Part shown: piece by piece, positions 9,988 through 20,111 of the stretch
Numbering within the stretch: the stretch's first letter is position 1
Layout: every line of letters starts with the position of its first letter
Assembly: GCF_002994745.2 (NCBI RefSeq)
Contig: NC_037092.1
Coordinates: forward strand, 88,636,398 to 88,700,397
Direction of reading: 5' to 3'
Length of the DNA: 64,000 bases
Source: Rosa chinensis
Lineage: Eukaryota > Streptophyta > Magnoliopsida > Rosales > Rosaceae
The notes under the pieces: generated by a model
Told to the model about the DNA's origin: nothing
Database searches by the model: none
What the model saw: only the letters and a program-made list of their open reading frames with translations
Program-made: the position numbers and the translations under genes

Positions 9988-12249
9988 CTAAACAAACCTT
10001 CTCTTCATGCTTGCCATACGCTTTGCTATCATCACATGGAACCTGTCTTGTACATTGTCTAGGAAATGGTAATATGCATACCTCCACTTCGTCATAAGCA
10101 CTAAAGGACCACAGGCTCCCCAAAATCCTGTAATGTACCCAAGTGCAACAGAAACATAAAACCATGGAATTTGATGCTCCTTGGTGTCTGCATCTTGGGT
10201 GCTCATATCAGGTGCATCAGCACCCTCTGTTGTCTGACACTTATTTGGAAGTGGGGCACCACAAAGTTGATTCCCCTCAAATGCAGAAGCATTGAAACTT
10301 TGGAGTTGAGTGCTTGATGGTATTGGTCCTCCTAGATTATTGTACGAGACATTGAAACTTGATAAGAAATTAAGACCTGTGAATGATGCCGGGATTTTTC
10401 CAGACAAATGGTTCATGGAGAGATCCAGTCTCTCCATATGCTTTAGGTTAGATATCTGGTCCGGAATGTTGCCGGAGAAGTTGTTAGCACTAAGATCCAG
10501 CAGTTGGAGAAGCTGCAATTGGCCAATCTCAATAGGTATATTCCCACTAAGGCAATTGTCACGTAGGTATATTGATGGAGCGTAAAATAAATAATTGTAC
10601 TGTAAAGGTTTTGCATGAACACTGGGTATGTATATAGGCAATTCAATATCAGTACGATGTAGTTGAGCTGCAGCTTGTTCAGACACCAACATCGGTAGCC
10701 TGCAGAATTGCTTTGGAAGTTGTCCTGAAAGTAGGTTGGATTCCATGGATAGAGTATACAGCCTAGGAAGATTCCCCATCCAACTTGGAATTGAGCCTGT
10801 GATTCTATTCTGATTCAGGTCCAAGATCTCCAGCATTTTGAGTTTTGATATCCACAAAGGGATTTGACCAGTAAGGTTACAGGAACTCAAATCCAGAAGT
10901 CGAAGATTTTGGAATCCATCAAAATCAACTGTCCCAAGATCAGCCGGAAGTTCCTCGCCTACAAAACTAGATGCTAATGATAGGACTACAAGGCGTTTGC
11001 AACCCATCAGTATCTTCAATGCCTCTTTGACATTAGTCAAACGTTTGTTCCCTCCGAGTGAGAGGAAGGACAGGGATTTCAATGAAACAATATCAGACTG
11101 TATTTGAACCTCTAGATTATTATAGTTCACTCGAATTGCTTTCAAAAACTTGCACGAGTAGAGGCTTCTTGGCAAGATACCAAAGAAGTTATTTTTCCGC
11201 AAGTCGAGTTTACTAAGTTGGCTAAATTTTGAAAAATTGAGCATGGAGATATCACCTCCCAAGTTGTTGGCTCCCATACGTAGTTCAACGAGGTTTGTGC
11301 AATTCATCAGAGATAGGGGAAATGAACCTTCCAGATAGTTGAAATCAAGGATTATGTGTTTCAACTTGGAGAGCTTCCCAAGATGGAGAGGGATCACACC
11401 ACTCAATTGGTTATAGGAGAGGTCAAGAGTGGTAAGGTTGGTGAGGTTGGAAATTCTATCACTCACTGCTCCATACAATGAATTTAGAGGTAGTGAAATC
11501 TCTTCAAGTGTGGTAGAATTAAAGATATCTTCTGGAAGCGATCCTGACAGGTAATTGTAACCACCACGGAAGACCTGCAGTTTGGAACACTTCCCCAGTC
11601 CAGAAGATATACTACCATTGAAATTATTGAAGGAAAAATCAAGGTGTCGTAATGAGGAAGAAGGATGACAAATAGAGGATGGGATAGGACCTGAAAAGGT
11701 GTTGTTACTGACATTGAAACTAGTTAAATTCCAAGCTTGTTGGAAAAACGAAGATGGAATGGCACCATGTAAGCGATTGCTGGAAAAATCCACCATCCGA
11801 ATATGACTGGATGGTAGAGAAGATGGTAACACTCCAAAGAGAAGGTTATAGCTCAAATCTAGGATTTCGAGATAATTCAAGGACAAGAAGAATTCAGTTT
11901 GGTCTAGAGAACCAGAAAGGGAGTTGTGTGAGAGATTCAAGTGAGTGAGATGTGTGAGATTTGCAAGTGATGATGATGAAAAAATACCTCCTTTTAGTTT
12001 GAGCCCTTTGGAGGGTAACTGCAAATGGGTGACCCAACCATCTCGATTACAAGTAATGCCTTCCCAATAGCAACAACTACTAGAAGTCCAGTTTAAGGAA
12101 GGAGAAGACAGAGTGAAGGCAAAGGACAAGAGAGAAATACGTTGAGTTTGGATGCATGCATGAATATTATGCGTAAACAATAACAGGAAAATGAGAAGGA
12201 AGCAGCTTAAGGATGAAACCATTGCGTGGTTTGCAGGCTGAACTAGCAT
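9988..12249 (-). CDS. leucine-rich-repeat receptor-like protein (RLP copy C), RLP2/RLP3-like
   Basis: Single exon, 753 aa from ATG 12249; the alternative start 12222 is conserved in copy A and leads straight into the signal peptide. Order: signal peptide, LRR N-cap with CCYWEGITC, about twenty extracellular LRRs of the LxxLxLxxNxLSGxIP type, a non-LRR island (around HRTDIELPIYIPS) before the last repeats, the cap FEGNQLCGAPLP, an acidic linker, one transmembrane helix with GxxxG (GYITGFWGACG) and a basic tail of about 35 residues. There is no kinase. The island and repeats resemble the PSY1R/PSKR group, whose kinase-less relatives in Arabidopsis are RLP2 and RLP3 (RFO2, Fusarium resistance). 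RLPs with a GxxxG helix usually signal through SOBIR1. Ligand unknown. A defence or peptide-perception role is inferred. Confidence 0.93.
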   Translation of the reverse strand: MLVQPANHAMVSSLSCFLLIFLLLFTHNIHACIQTQRISLLSFAFTLSSPSLNWTSSSCCYWEGITCNRDGWVTHLQLPSKGLKLKGGIFSSSSLANLTHLTHLNLSHNSLSGSLDQTEFFLSLNYLEILDLSYNLLFGVLPSSLPSSHIRMVDFSSNRLHGAIPSSFFQQAWNLTSFNVSNNTFSGPIPSSICHPSSSLRHLDFSFNNFNGSISSGLGKCSKLQVFRGGYNYLSGSLPEDIFNSTTLEEISLPLNSLYGAVSDRISNLTNLTTLDLSYNQLSGVIPLHLGKLSKLKHIILDFNYLEGSFPLSLMNCTNLVELRMGANNLGGDISMLNFSKFSQLSKLDLRKNNFFGILPRSLYSCKFLKAIRVNYNNLEVQIQSDIVSLKSLSFLSLGGNKRLTNVKEALKILMGCKRLVVLSLASSFVGEELPADLGTVDFDGFQNLRLLDLSSCNLTGQIPLWISKLKMLEILDLNQNRITGSIPSWMGNLPRLYTLSMESNLLSGQLPKQFCRLPMLVSEQAAAQLHRTDIELPIYIPSVHAKPLQYNYLFYAPSIYLRDNCLSGNIPIEIGQLQLLQLLDLSANNFSGNIPDQISNLKHMERLDLSMNHLSGKIPASFTGLNFLSSFNVSYNNLGGPIPSSTQLQSFNASAFEGNQLCGAPLPNKCQTTEGADAPDMSTQDADTKEHQIPWFYVSVALGYITGFWGACGPLVLMTKWRYAYYHFLDNVQDRFHVMIAKRMASMKRRFV

Positions 12250-12722
12250 TTCTTTCTTAGAGGTAGATTTAGATCGATTGCTCACAGGTTTGTGTATTTA
12301 TATAGCGGGAGCAAAGTAATGCAAGAATAAAAGTAAAAGCAAAACCAAAGAAAATTATTTCACTAGGTGAAACCTTCGTCCCTTGGTTCCTAGTCTTTGC
12401 GTGGACTAGGGATCGATGGTGATCCCTTTGTTGTTTGTTGTTGTCAGCTAGTGAAGATAAAGCCTTATTTTCAAGTCTACAATTATGCCAAAGAACTAGA
12501 TCAGCCCTGCGCACTAACAAGTAGTGGAGAACCAGCAAGTCCAAACCCTGTCTGACCGGCATTCCAATGATCGATTGCATATATACTGTTAAAAATTTCA
12601 TGGCAGCCGGAAAATTAGTACGTCGCTCACTCATTTTTGTTTTTACTTCAATGAAAATACAAAATTTTATTCCTAGATTCTAGAAAGGAAATGACGACTA
12701 ACTTTTTTAGTAAAATAATGGT
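12250..12722 (-). promoter_or_regulatory. 5' flank of RLP copy C
   Basis: A TATA-like string, TATATAAATACA on the gene strand, lies at about 12293-12304, some 50 bp upstream of the first ATG. The rest shows no gene. Blocks match the flank of copy A. Confidence 0.5.
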
Positions 12723-12727
12723 CAAAA

Positions 12728-13246
12728 TGATGTAGGACGAGATTTCAGCCAATTTCAACAAAGAATCTCGAAAAGAAAGAAGCGTCTCTACATTAAGAAG
12801 AATGATTTGAATATTGGAAATTAGTATTCAAATAGGCTTCTTAATGATGAAATTAATCATAAATTGCTCTTTTGGATATATCGGGATTTTCGAGCAAAAT
12901 CTTAGTTGGGATTCCAAATACTTATTTGCGTAATATTATTTAGTATCTAGGATTCTATTTCCGATTTTAATTTAATGAGGTGTAATTAGGTTTCCTAGTT
13001 TTAGTCTATAATAAATTGTTCTTTTTGTTTTCTAGTTGCATTAGGTTTATGCTATGTGTCCTATAAAAGGCACTTCTTAGATTGTAATTTTCATTCACGT
13101 TATCAATAAAAAAAACCAAATATTAGATAAGTTTATCTATGTTTCTTACGGCTGTGTCCATAATTGCTAGTGGATTATAGCTCATCTCATATGGCTTTCG
13201 ACGCTTAACAGAGCCTCTTACTATCGTGTTCACGCTTCCCGCATCA
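12728..13246 (+). repeat. 5' LTR of the small gypsy element
   Basis: 519 bp. It retains a TATA box (CTATAAAAGG at about 13061-13070). The CTATGT strings at 13052 and 13137 bracket the 85 bp missing from the other LTR. Confidence 0.92.
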
Positions 13247-13248
13247 TT

Positions 13249-13260
13249 TGGTATCAGAGC
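13249..13260 (+). promoter_or_regulatory. primer-binding site (initiator-Met tRNA)
   Basis: tggtatcagagc, two bases after the 5' LTR. It is complementary to the 3' end of plant initiator-Met tRNA. Confidence 0.9.
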
Positions 13261-13439
13261 GGGTATCTCCCGCTCCTTAGCAGACGACAATCCAAGGGAG
13301 AAGTTCACTACCACCAACCTCAATGACGCTGGTCGTAGAGTATCTATCAAAGAAACTTTTGTTGAAGAGGAACATGCCAAGGGATTCGCCCTAGGACAAC
13401 CTCATCAATCCAAAAAAAAGAGAGAAAAAAAGAAGAAAC

Positions 13440-13808
13440 ATGGAACGTTGGATATTCACAACACCGGATTACGACGACTTCCGAACTATATGTATCACCA
13501 AAGACAAGGTATGCTCTGTAATAATTGACAGTGGTCTACGAGAGAACTTTGTAGCAAACAAAGTTGTGGATTATTTTCAATTACTGACAGTGAAGCTGAG
13601 TGATCCATACTGGATTCCATTTGGAGAGGATGAATATGCACAAGTAACAGAGGTTTGTAAAGTTCCTGTCTCTATGGGAAAATTTTATAAAGAAGAGGTT
13701 ACTTGTCATGTGATTGACATGGATGACACTAATGTGCTTTTTGGAAGACCATGGCATGAAAGCATCAAAGGTGGTTATTGCAAAGACAACACATATTTAT
13801 TTAGGTAG
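13440..13808 (+). pseudogene. gypsy aspartic protease fragment
   Basis: Open from ATG 13440 to TAG 13806-13808. It contains CSVIIDSG (active-site Asp-Ser-Gly), ENFVANKVVDYFQL, EVCKVPVSMGK and VLFGRPWH, the start and end of a gypsy-type retropepsin fold. Nothing upstream encodes Gag and nothing downstream encodes RT, so it is a leftover of a deleted polyprotein. Confidence 0.8.
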
Positions 13809-13898
13809 GAGTCGCACAAAATTAAAATCAAGCCTGGAAGGAAGAACATCAAGAATGACCATCCTGAGGTATGTGAAAATGAACATGAAGAAGTTACT

Positions 13899-14206
13899 TT
13901 GAAGATTGAAGAGAAACTCATTAAAGACAAGGAAGCTGATTCATTCATCACATCGATACCCATGTCTTGCATGCCTAATTGTGTTCAAGATCAACCCAAG
14001 GAGAAGTCAATGGCCATTCCTTTTCAAGTGGAGGAGTTTAAGTTTCAAGATACTTATTCTAAACTTATCTACGGTATTGGATTCATGGTGATACCTTTTA
14101 ATTTCAAGAATATTGAAGTTGATGGCTTATCATGTTTTATTCCTACTAATGATCGAGCTGTATTCAAGAAGAACTCGAGGTCGAGTTCTTTTCAAGTCGA
14201 GGAGAC
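13899..14206 (+). pseudogene. residual polyprotein segment of the small gypsy element
   Basis: An open stretch that continues into the 3' LTR. It holds a hydrophilic EEKLIKDKEADSF segment and no recognised domain. A partial duplication of a tcgag-rich string sits just before the 3' LTR (14174-14206), where the polypurine tract should be. Confidence 0.45.
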
Positions 14207-14640
14207 TGATGTAGGACGAAATTTCAGCCAATTTCAACAAAGAATCTAGAAAAGAAAGAAGCGTCTCTACATTAAGAATAATGATTTGAATATTGGAAAT
14301 TGGTATTCAAATAGGCTTCTTAATAATGAAATTAATCATAAATTACTCTTTTGGATATATCGGGATTTTCGAGAAAAATCTTGGTTGGGATTCCAAATAC
14401 TTATTTGTGTAATATTATTTAGTATTTAGGATTCTATTTCTGATTTTAATTTAATGAGGTGTAATTAGGTTTCCTAGTTTTAGTCTATAATAAATTGTTC
14501 TTTTTGTTTTCTAGTTGCATTAAGTTTATGCTATGTTTGTTACGGCTGTGCCCATAATTGCTAGTGGATTCTAGCTCATCTCATATGGTTTTCGACGCTT
14601 GACGGAGCCTCTTGCTATCGTGTTCACGCTTCCCGCATCA
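14207..14640 (+). repeat. 3' LTR of the small gypsy element, with 85-bp deletion
   Basis: 434 bp. Compared with the 5' LTR it lacks exactly the 85 bp between two CTATGT strings, including the TATA box. Followed by the target duplicate CAAAA. Confidence 0.92.
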
Positions 14641-14645
14641 CAAAA

Positions 14646-14958
14646 TCTCGTATTCTGATAAGAATACGTACAATTGACAGCATGAGGATATGTTTATGTA
14701 CCGTGTCAAAGTTGAAGTTGGTTTTGATGGCTCCAATGATTTTCATTTGTATGGAATATGGTGGCCTAATAAGGCAATGAAATTACTCCAATGAATGCCT
14801 TGATGCATACTGTAAATGCTTCCTTAGGCCTTAGCACAGTGTTCCAGAAACTTTCGTTATTGGGTTAGCCATACAGTTCACATGTTTCTAGCGGTTCACA
14901 ACTTCACATGACATAACCTAAATTAATTGCTACGTGGAAATGGACGCTGGTCTTTTGA
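14646..14958. other. intergenic sequence between two retroelements, no gene
   Basis: No domain, RNA gene or element ends recognised. It ends at the GGACT target site of the large gypsy element. Confidence 0.6.
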
Positions 14959-14963
14959 GGACT

Positions 14964-15781
14964 TGTTTGAGCCCAAAAGTAATTCTGGCAGAATCCTTTA
15001 GTGGGTCTGGACCAGCGGGCTGATACCTGCGGCCCAAAAATAAGGCTACATGGGTTTGGTTTATGGTTTCGCTCATCCCGTGTTTCGTAAGGAGATGAAG
15101 TCTTATTGAAATCGAGTAGTAGAGACTAAACAGGAAACTTCAATTGAGAATCCTTCTAGGGCAAGGAGCAATCGAAAGCCCTAAGGTATAAATACAGGGT
15201 TAAGCGGCGAAATCAAAAGACCGCTCTCGAATCAATCAATCCCAGCGATTACAAAGCCTCCTCGGAGCAAACCTTCAACCTCGTTGAAACCCGGTGACCG
15301 CGCGCCAGTCCTAGTCTCTTCACGAGCCGGCTGTCAGCATCACCAGATCAACCCGGCGACCGTACTTCCAGTCCCAGTCTCCTCGCGAGCTGACTGCTAG
15401 AACAACCGCCACTGTTACTTCCAGCGAAGCAAGGGTAACGCCCTCGCACCCAGCGAAGCTAAAGTCACGCTTTAGCAAACCCGTGCTTCTCTCAAACTTC
15501 CCAGTGATTGCTCTGCTTAGCCTTCCAACGTTGAGTATCGATACGGTGAACGTAAAGAGACCACAACCAAAGCCCTTACCCGCGTAAGGCAAGAAGTCCT
15601 TTTCCGAAAGGCAAGAAAAGAACCCTGTGACGAGGTTGGTGCTCTCCTCGTCCACAGCGCTTGAAGAAGAAGTCAGGTCACGGGACTACCCCAACGACTG
15701 CACCCCGCGGTGCTGGCACGCCTGCGCAATCACTCGCTCAAAAGAGACTGTTTGCACACCAGCTGGTTTTGGAGCCAAACA
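14964..15781 (+). repeat. 5' LTR of the Tat element
   Basis: 818 bp with TATA box TATAAATA at 15187-15194. Downstream is an imperfect tandem duplication of about 60 bp (ccagtcctagtctc / ccagtcccagtctc) and a row of short hairpins (15432-15611). Confidence 0.96.
15432..15611 (+). promoter_or_regulatory. row of four short inverted repeats in the R/U5 part of the LTR
   Basis: agggtaacgccct (15432-15444), gctaaagtcacgctttagc (15458-15476), ccttacccgcgtaagg (15574-15589) and ccttttccgaaagg (15598-15611). In the 3' LTR the third is a perfect palindrome, ccttacccgggtaagg. In RNA these would form hairpins in the leader. Confidence 0.7.
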
Positions 15782-15801
15782 TTTTGGCACGCCCAGTGGG
15801 A
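15782..15801 (+). promoter_or_regulatory. primer-binding site of the Tat element
   Basis: Directly after the LTR: ttttggcacgcccagtggga. Its position is right for a tRNA primer site. I could not assign the tRNA. Confidence 0.55.
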
Positions 15802-15989
15802 CAACAAACTAGTGTTTCTTTTTTAACGCAACCATTGGGAAGTCTAGCGATAACCCCTACCAAAAGGGCTACGCTAACTGCTCAAAGCATAAGACCTCCA
15901 GATACATATCGCATTCTCGTGCGGACTGTCGTGGTCTCTCTGAAGAACAAGTGACGCGACGATTCTCTCTTCCGACCCAATCAACCGGT

Positions 15990-18900
15990 ATGTCAACTTC
16001 ACAAGGTGAGAATCGCTCGACCGCGACTGAAGGTCAGAGCGTCAATGTTAATCAGGCCAACGAGCCTGTTAACACCGCCACTGTCGACACTGTAGTGGAA
16101 GGTGGTGAAGAGGAGGCTTTTGTTTCGAAGCCTATCCCGGAAGGAGCAACCTTTGAGGAGACACTCGCGATCCTTATGGAGAATGTCGACAACCATCGCA
16201 AGAAGATGGACGCTGATTTGGCCAGAGAAACTACAAAATCAGAAAGGCTCCTTCGCGAAATTGAGCAGCGTATGACTCTATACGCGGAGAATACCAGGCA
16301 GCAGGTTACACAAACAGAGAGTGCCTTGAAGGCGCAAGCTATAACCATCGCTGCCGAATAGAATGAGCGTCATAAGACAATTTTGAACGCCATAGCGGAC
16401 CATTCCAAGCAAACCGCGTCGAACATAGCAGATCTTCGCAAGGATAGGGCCAACTTGGCAACTGAAGTGGCTATGCAGAGGGCCGAATTGAACCATGCGA
16501 AAGATGTGATGAACAAGGCCTTAGGGGATCCTAATGCTATCCTTGGCTCTCTTGGCCAGCCATCCGGTTCAGGCAAGTACGTGCCACCAAATCAGCGCGA
16601 GAAGGCTAACCAAAATGCTGTTTCTTCCTCAGCTACTGTTGCTGCTACTCCATCGAAGAACAAGGAGCAAGCCTTGGTTATCAATGGCAGCAAAGAAAAG
16701 ACTGCGTCGTCAAGCTGACAGGCCACTAAGAAGCACCAAGTCTCAAAGGGTGCAGGAACTGCATCAGAGTCTGTGACTTTCGTCCAGTACGACAGCGACG
16801 GAGCAGAAGTGATATACCAAGAATTGCCGGGAAGTTATTATGCGCTCGACCAGACTGGCGCCCCGATCAAAATAACCGCTTTGTCGAAGGAAGAGGTTAC
16901 CCCTGCAGTAACTCTCCAGCAACAAGCTACTACCCGCACTGTGCGTGTTGGGGAAGGATCAACGATGGTGAACCAGGCAACCCCTGGACAAACTGCTCAC
17001 CGAGCTGCGGTGATTCATCCTCCGCCTCCAGCCCCAGAGTATGTGAGACGTGATGAGGTGGACGAGATGATCAGATTGGCAAACCCTAGAGCCCAGCCGG
17101 ATGGGGTTTATGAGGGGCCTTTTCCCCTACACATCATGCTCGCGCCTTTCCCTCGAGGTTATAAGAATATCATCTTTACTACTTTTTCAGGGGAGGACAC
17201 GGAAGATGCGGCAACACACTTGGCCCGATTTAAGGTGCAATGTGGCAAATACCAGAATGATGATGTCCTCAAGTGCAGGATCTTTGGCACTTCGCTGTCT
17301 GGCGCTGCCTTCAGATGGTTTTCTAAACTCAGACCGGGGACAGTGGAGGATTGGCCGGCAATGGAGCTACTTTTCTGTGCGACATTTGGAAATATTGAGC
17401 CGGAAGTAGGCCTGGCCTCTCTCACTCAGATGGCCCAACAGCCTACAGAATCGGCAGTCACTTATCTTCAGCGCTTTCAAATCCAGAAAGCCAAACTAAA
17501 TGTCATCCTGCCCGAGAAGGAGCTAGTCAAGTTGGCGGTCAAAGGATTGGAGCCTCGACAAAGAAAGAAGCAGCATGGCAGCATGATTCAGTCGATGGGA
17601 GAACTCATCACGGAGGTGGGCAGTTTTGAGCATCTCCTCAGAGAAACAGATGCAAGGAAGAATGCTTCCAGAGGAACGTATGTGCCTGGTAAACACCGTA
17701 CTGTAGCGGCCCTGAGCTACCAGCCGACCACTTACGACCCTTATTACCATCATAACACTGGAGAGGTGGTCCAAGATGACGAAGAGGATGAGGATAATGA
17801 TATAGCAGCCTATGAACTGACCGGGAAGAAAAACTCGTCCTTGAAGCAGTTGAAGATTTCCAAGGAACCTATTAAGCTCAAGTCAATGGCCTTCACCAAA
17901 CCGGAGTTCGCGGCATATACCTATGATGCCAACAAAGCTCATGAGATCCTCGACGAGATGATTGCTGCGAAGATGGTGAAAACCGATTTTGGGCCTTTTC
18001 CACGGCCAGAACAGTTGAAGGGAAAGAAATACTGCAAGTTCCATAATCTGTGGAACCACAACACCGCGGACTGTGTGAAGCTCAAAGACCAGATTCAAGT
18101 TTGGCTTAATAACGGCAGCTTGCAGGTAGAAGCTCCGGTCACCGCAGCAGCACTAGTTGATGTGGACCCCTTCCCCGACACCGGAATCAATATGGTCAAT
18201 GTGGACTGGAACAAAAAGCAGCAACGGAAACCAACGCTGGATTTGGCCACGAGCAAAGAGGGTCATAGGTCCACCGCAGATGAAGTGTCAGTTAAGGGTA
18301 GAATTGCGGCGACCAACCAGGCTTCACCTGTGATTCTGTGCTCGCAATGTAAAGAGGAGTGTGGTATCCAAATACCGTACGAAGAAGTCGAGCAGACGTT
18401 TCACTTTGGTTCCCTACCTCCAGTCAAGTGGGCCTCATCGTCGCGGAACTATCAGCCTACCAGCCCAAGAGAACGGGAGAGCATATCATCGCCATCATCC
18501 CCCAGAGACTCCAATCTATTCCTGAAATTAAAAGCAGCCGCCAGCGAGCCGAAGCAGGAAAAGACCAGAGGCGGTTGCAATGATATTCTGACCAAGCCCT
18601 ATATACCGCCCGCTTCAGCTAATCCTATCAAAGAGGGTCGATGGTACACCAGGGAAAAGGGCAAGGCAGTGGAGATTAGCCCGTCCCGGAAGAGGAAGCT
18701 GCAGCGCAGGTTCGGTGAAGCCAAGCGCGCTCTAGAGGCCTTAGACCAGGGCCTGATCAAACCTTCCCAATTGGTCAAGTCACCCGAGCAATACCAGAAA
18801 GAAATGGAAGCGTTGGCTGCCAAACCGTTGAGACCTCCCCGTGGTCTTAACAAACAAACAGATTCGCTAACGGGGGCTTCAAAGCCCAGTGTGTTTTGCA

Positions 18901-20111
18901 GGATTACTAAAGAGCGTTCACCACCTCTTACCCGGATGGAAAACTCGCCAACTCGACTTTCGTATGTTCGGCGCAAGCTCTCCCAAGAAGCATCAGTGGT
19001 CAAGGCTTCGGTCTTTGACAGGCTGGGGGGCAAGGACAGAGCTAGTAACACTTTGCAATGGCGACCCAAGAAAATCCAAAGTGTGGTCATCTCTGCCTCA
19101 GAGGAGCACGGGGAACCAGAGAACCCTAAGCCGGTTGTAGTGGCGCAAGAGCTCGAGCCACAAGGGCTTGAACATTGCCAGGTAAAAGGCCTCACGGAAG
19201 GGTCGTTAGTAGATTGCTTGGCTCAGCAGCTCCAAACTGATATCCCGCTGGAAGAACCCAAGATAGATTTGGATGACGACATGGAAGGGACTGAGACTGC
19301 TGACGTTTCTTGCAACATGGTTTATGTACTCCCCGCAAAATATGCATTGCCAGTCGCTGCTCAGGATTGCGTGGGGACAGAAGGAGAGGGTGTGCAACCA
19401 TTGCAGGTCACTTCAGCAACCGCGACACCTGTAGAAGATAGCGCCTCGTCAGACCCCGAAGAGGTTTCAAACAATGGGTCATTGATGAACTTCTCCAAGC
19501 CAACGCCAGCCATGGTCCAGCACATGCGACCGCTATATATTACGGCAGACATCGGCGGTATTAAAGTCAGCAAAATCATGATTGACACCGGAGTAGCTGT
19601 CAATGTCGTCACCACCAGGACCATGCACTTACTGGGAATCAAGCGGGAGAAAATCCAGTCCACGTCTCTTACACTAAAAAATTTCGCGGGCACAGTAACA
19701 AAAACCTTAGGGTTATTATTCCTGCGTATTAAGGTCGGACCAGCAGAGGGGGTTTACGCCTTCTTTGTGACGGATTGTTATGCGGCTTACAGTGCCATTT
19801 TGGGCAGAGACTGGATCCACCGGAGTTACTGCGTGCCCTCGACACTTCATCAAGAGCTGGTTATGTGGAATAGGGAAACGGACACAGCAGAGGTGGTCCA
19901 AGCAGATCCCCGTCCTTTCCCGGTCTCCGCAAATTATGTAGATGCCAGATACTATTTGGAGCCTATCATCCCATTACAGGTTAGTGGCATCGATAATAAG
20001 GGCCGCCCCACAGGGGTGACGGCCTCTGAACTAGCGCAGTGGGGGCTCACGCTCGCCAAAGAAGGCTTGGAAAGGCCTAGCCACGCTGTGCCCAAACCTT
20101 TAACAGATTAA
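15990..20111 (+). pseudogene. Tat gag-protease, with two premature stops
   Basis: One frame from ATG 15990 to TAA 20109-20111 (about 1373 codons), broken by TAG 16359-16361 and TGA 16716-16718. The N-terminal part is acidic and probably coiled coil. The Gag capsid domain (FSGEDTEDAATHLARF to GLEPRQRKK) covers about 17160-17580. A Cys/His knuckle CKFHNLWNHNTADC starts at 18033. A long Pro/Lys-rich linker follows. The aspartic protease has IDTG at about 19581-19592 and the closing ILGRDWIH near 19800. It forms the virus-like particle and processes the polyprotein. The last base of its stop codon is the first base of the pol ATG. Downstream of 16718 the frame is intact. Confidence 0.92.

Larger units (their letters stand above)
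12728..14640 (+). mobile_element. internally deleted Ty3/gypsy element (1.9 kb, non-autonomous)
   Basis: The LTRs 12728-13246 (519 bp) and 14207-14640 (434 bp) start TGATG and end GCATCA. They are flanked by the duplication CAAAA (12723-12727 and 14641-14645). The primer site tggtatcagagc (13249-13260) matches the initiator-Met tRNA. Only about 960 bp lie between the LTRs, with a retroviral-type protease fragment. RT, RNase H and integrase are missing. By eye the LTRs differ at roughly 19 positions, so the insertion is older than its neighbours. Confidence 0.93.

Noticed and set aside
12250..12285. RLP copy C start at 12285
   Set aside because: The codon there is GTG; the first ATG is 12249 and the paralogue supports 12222 or 12249.
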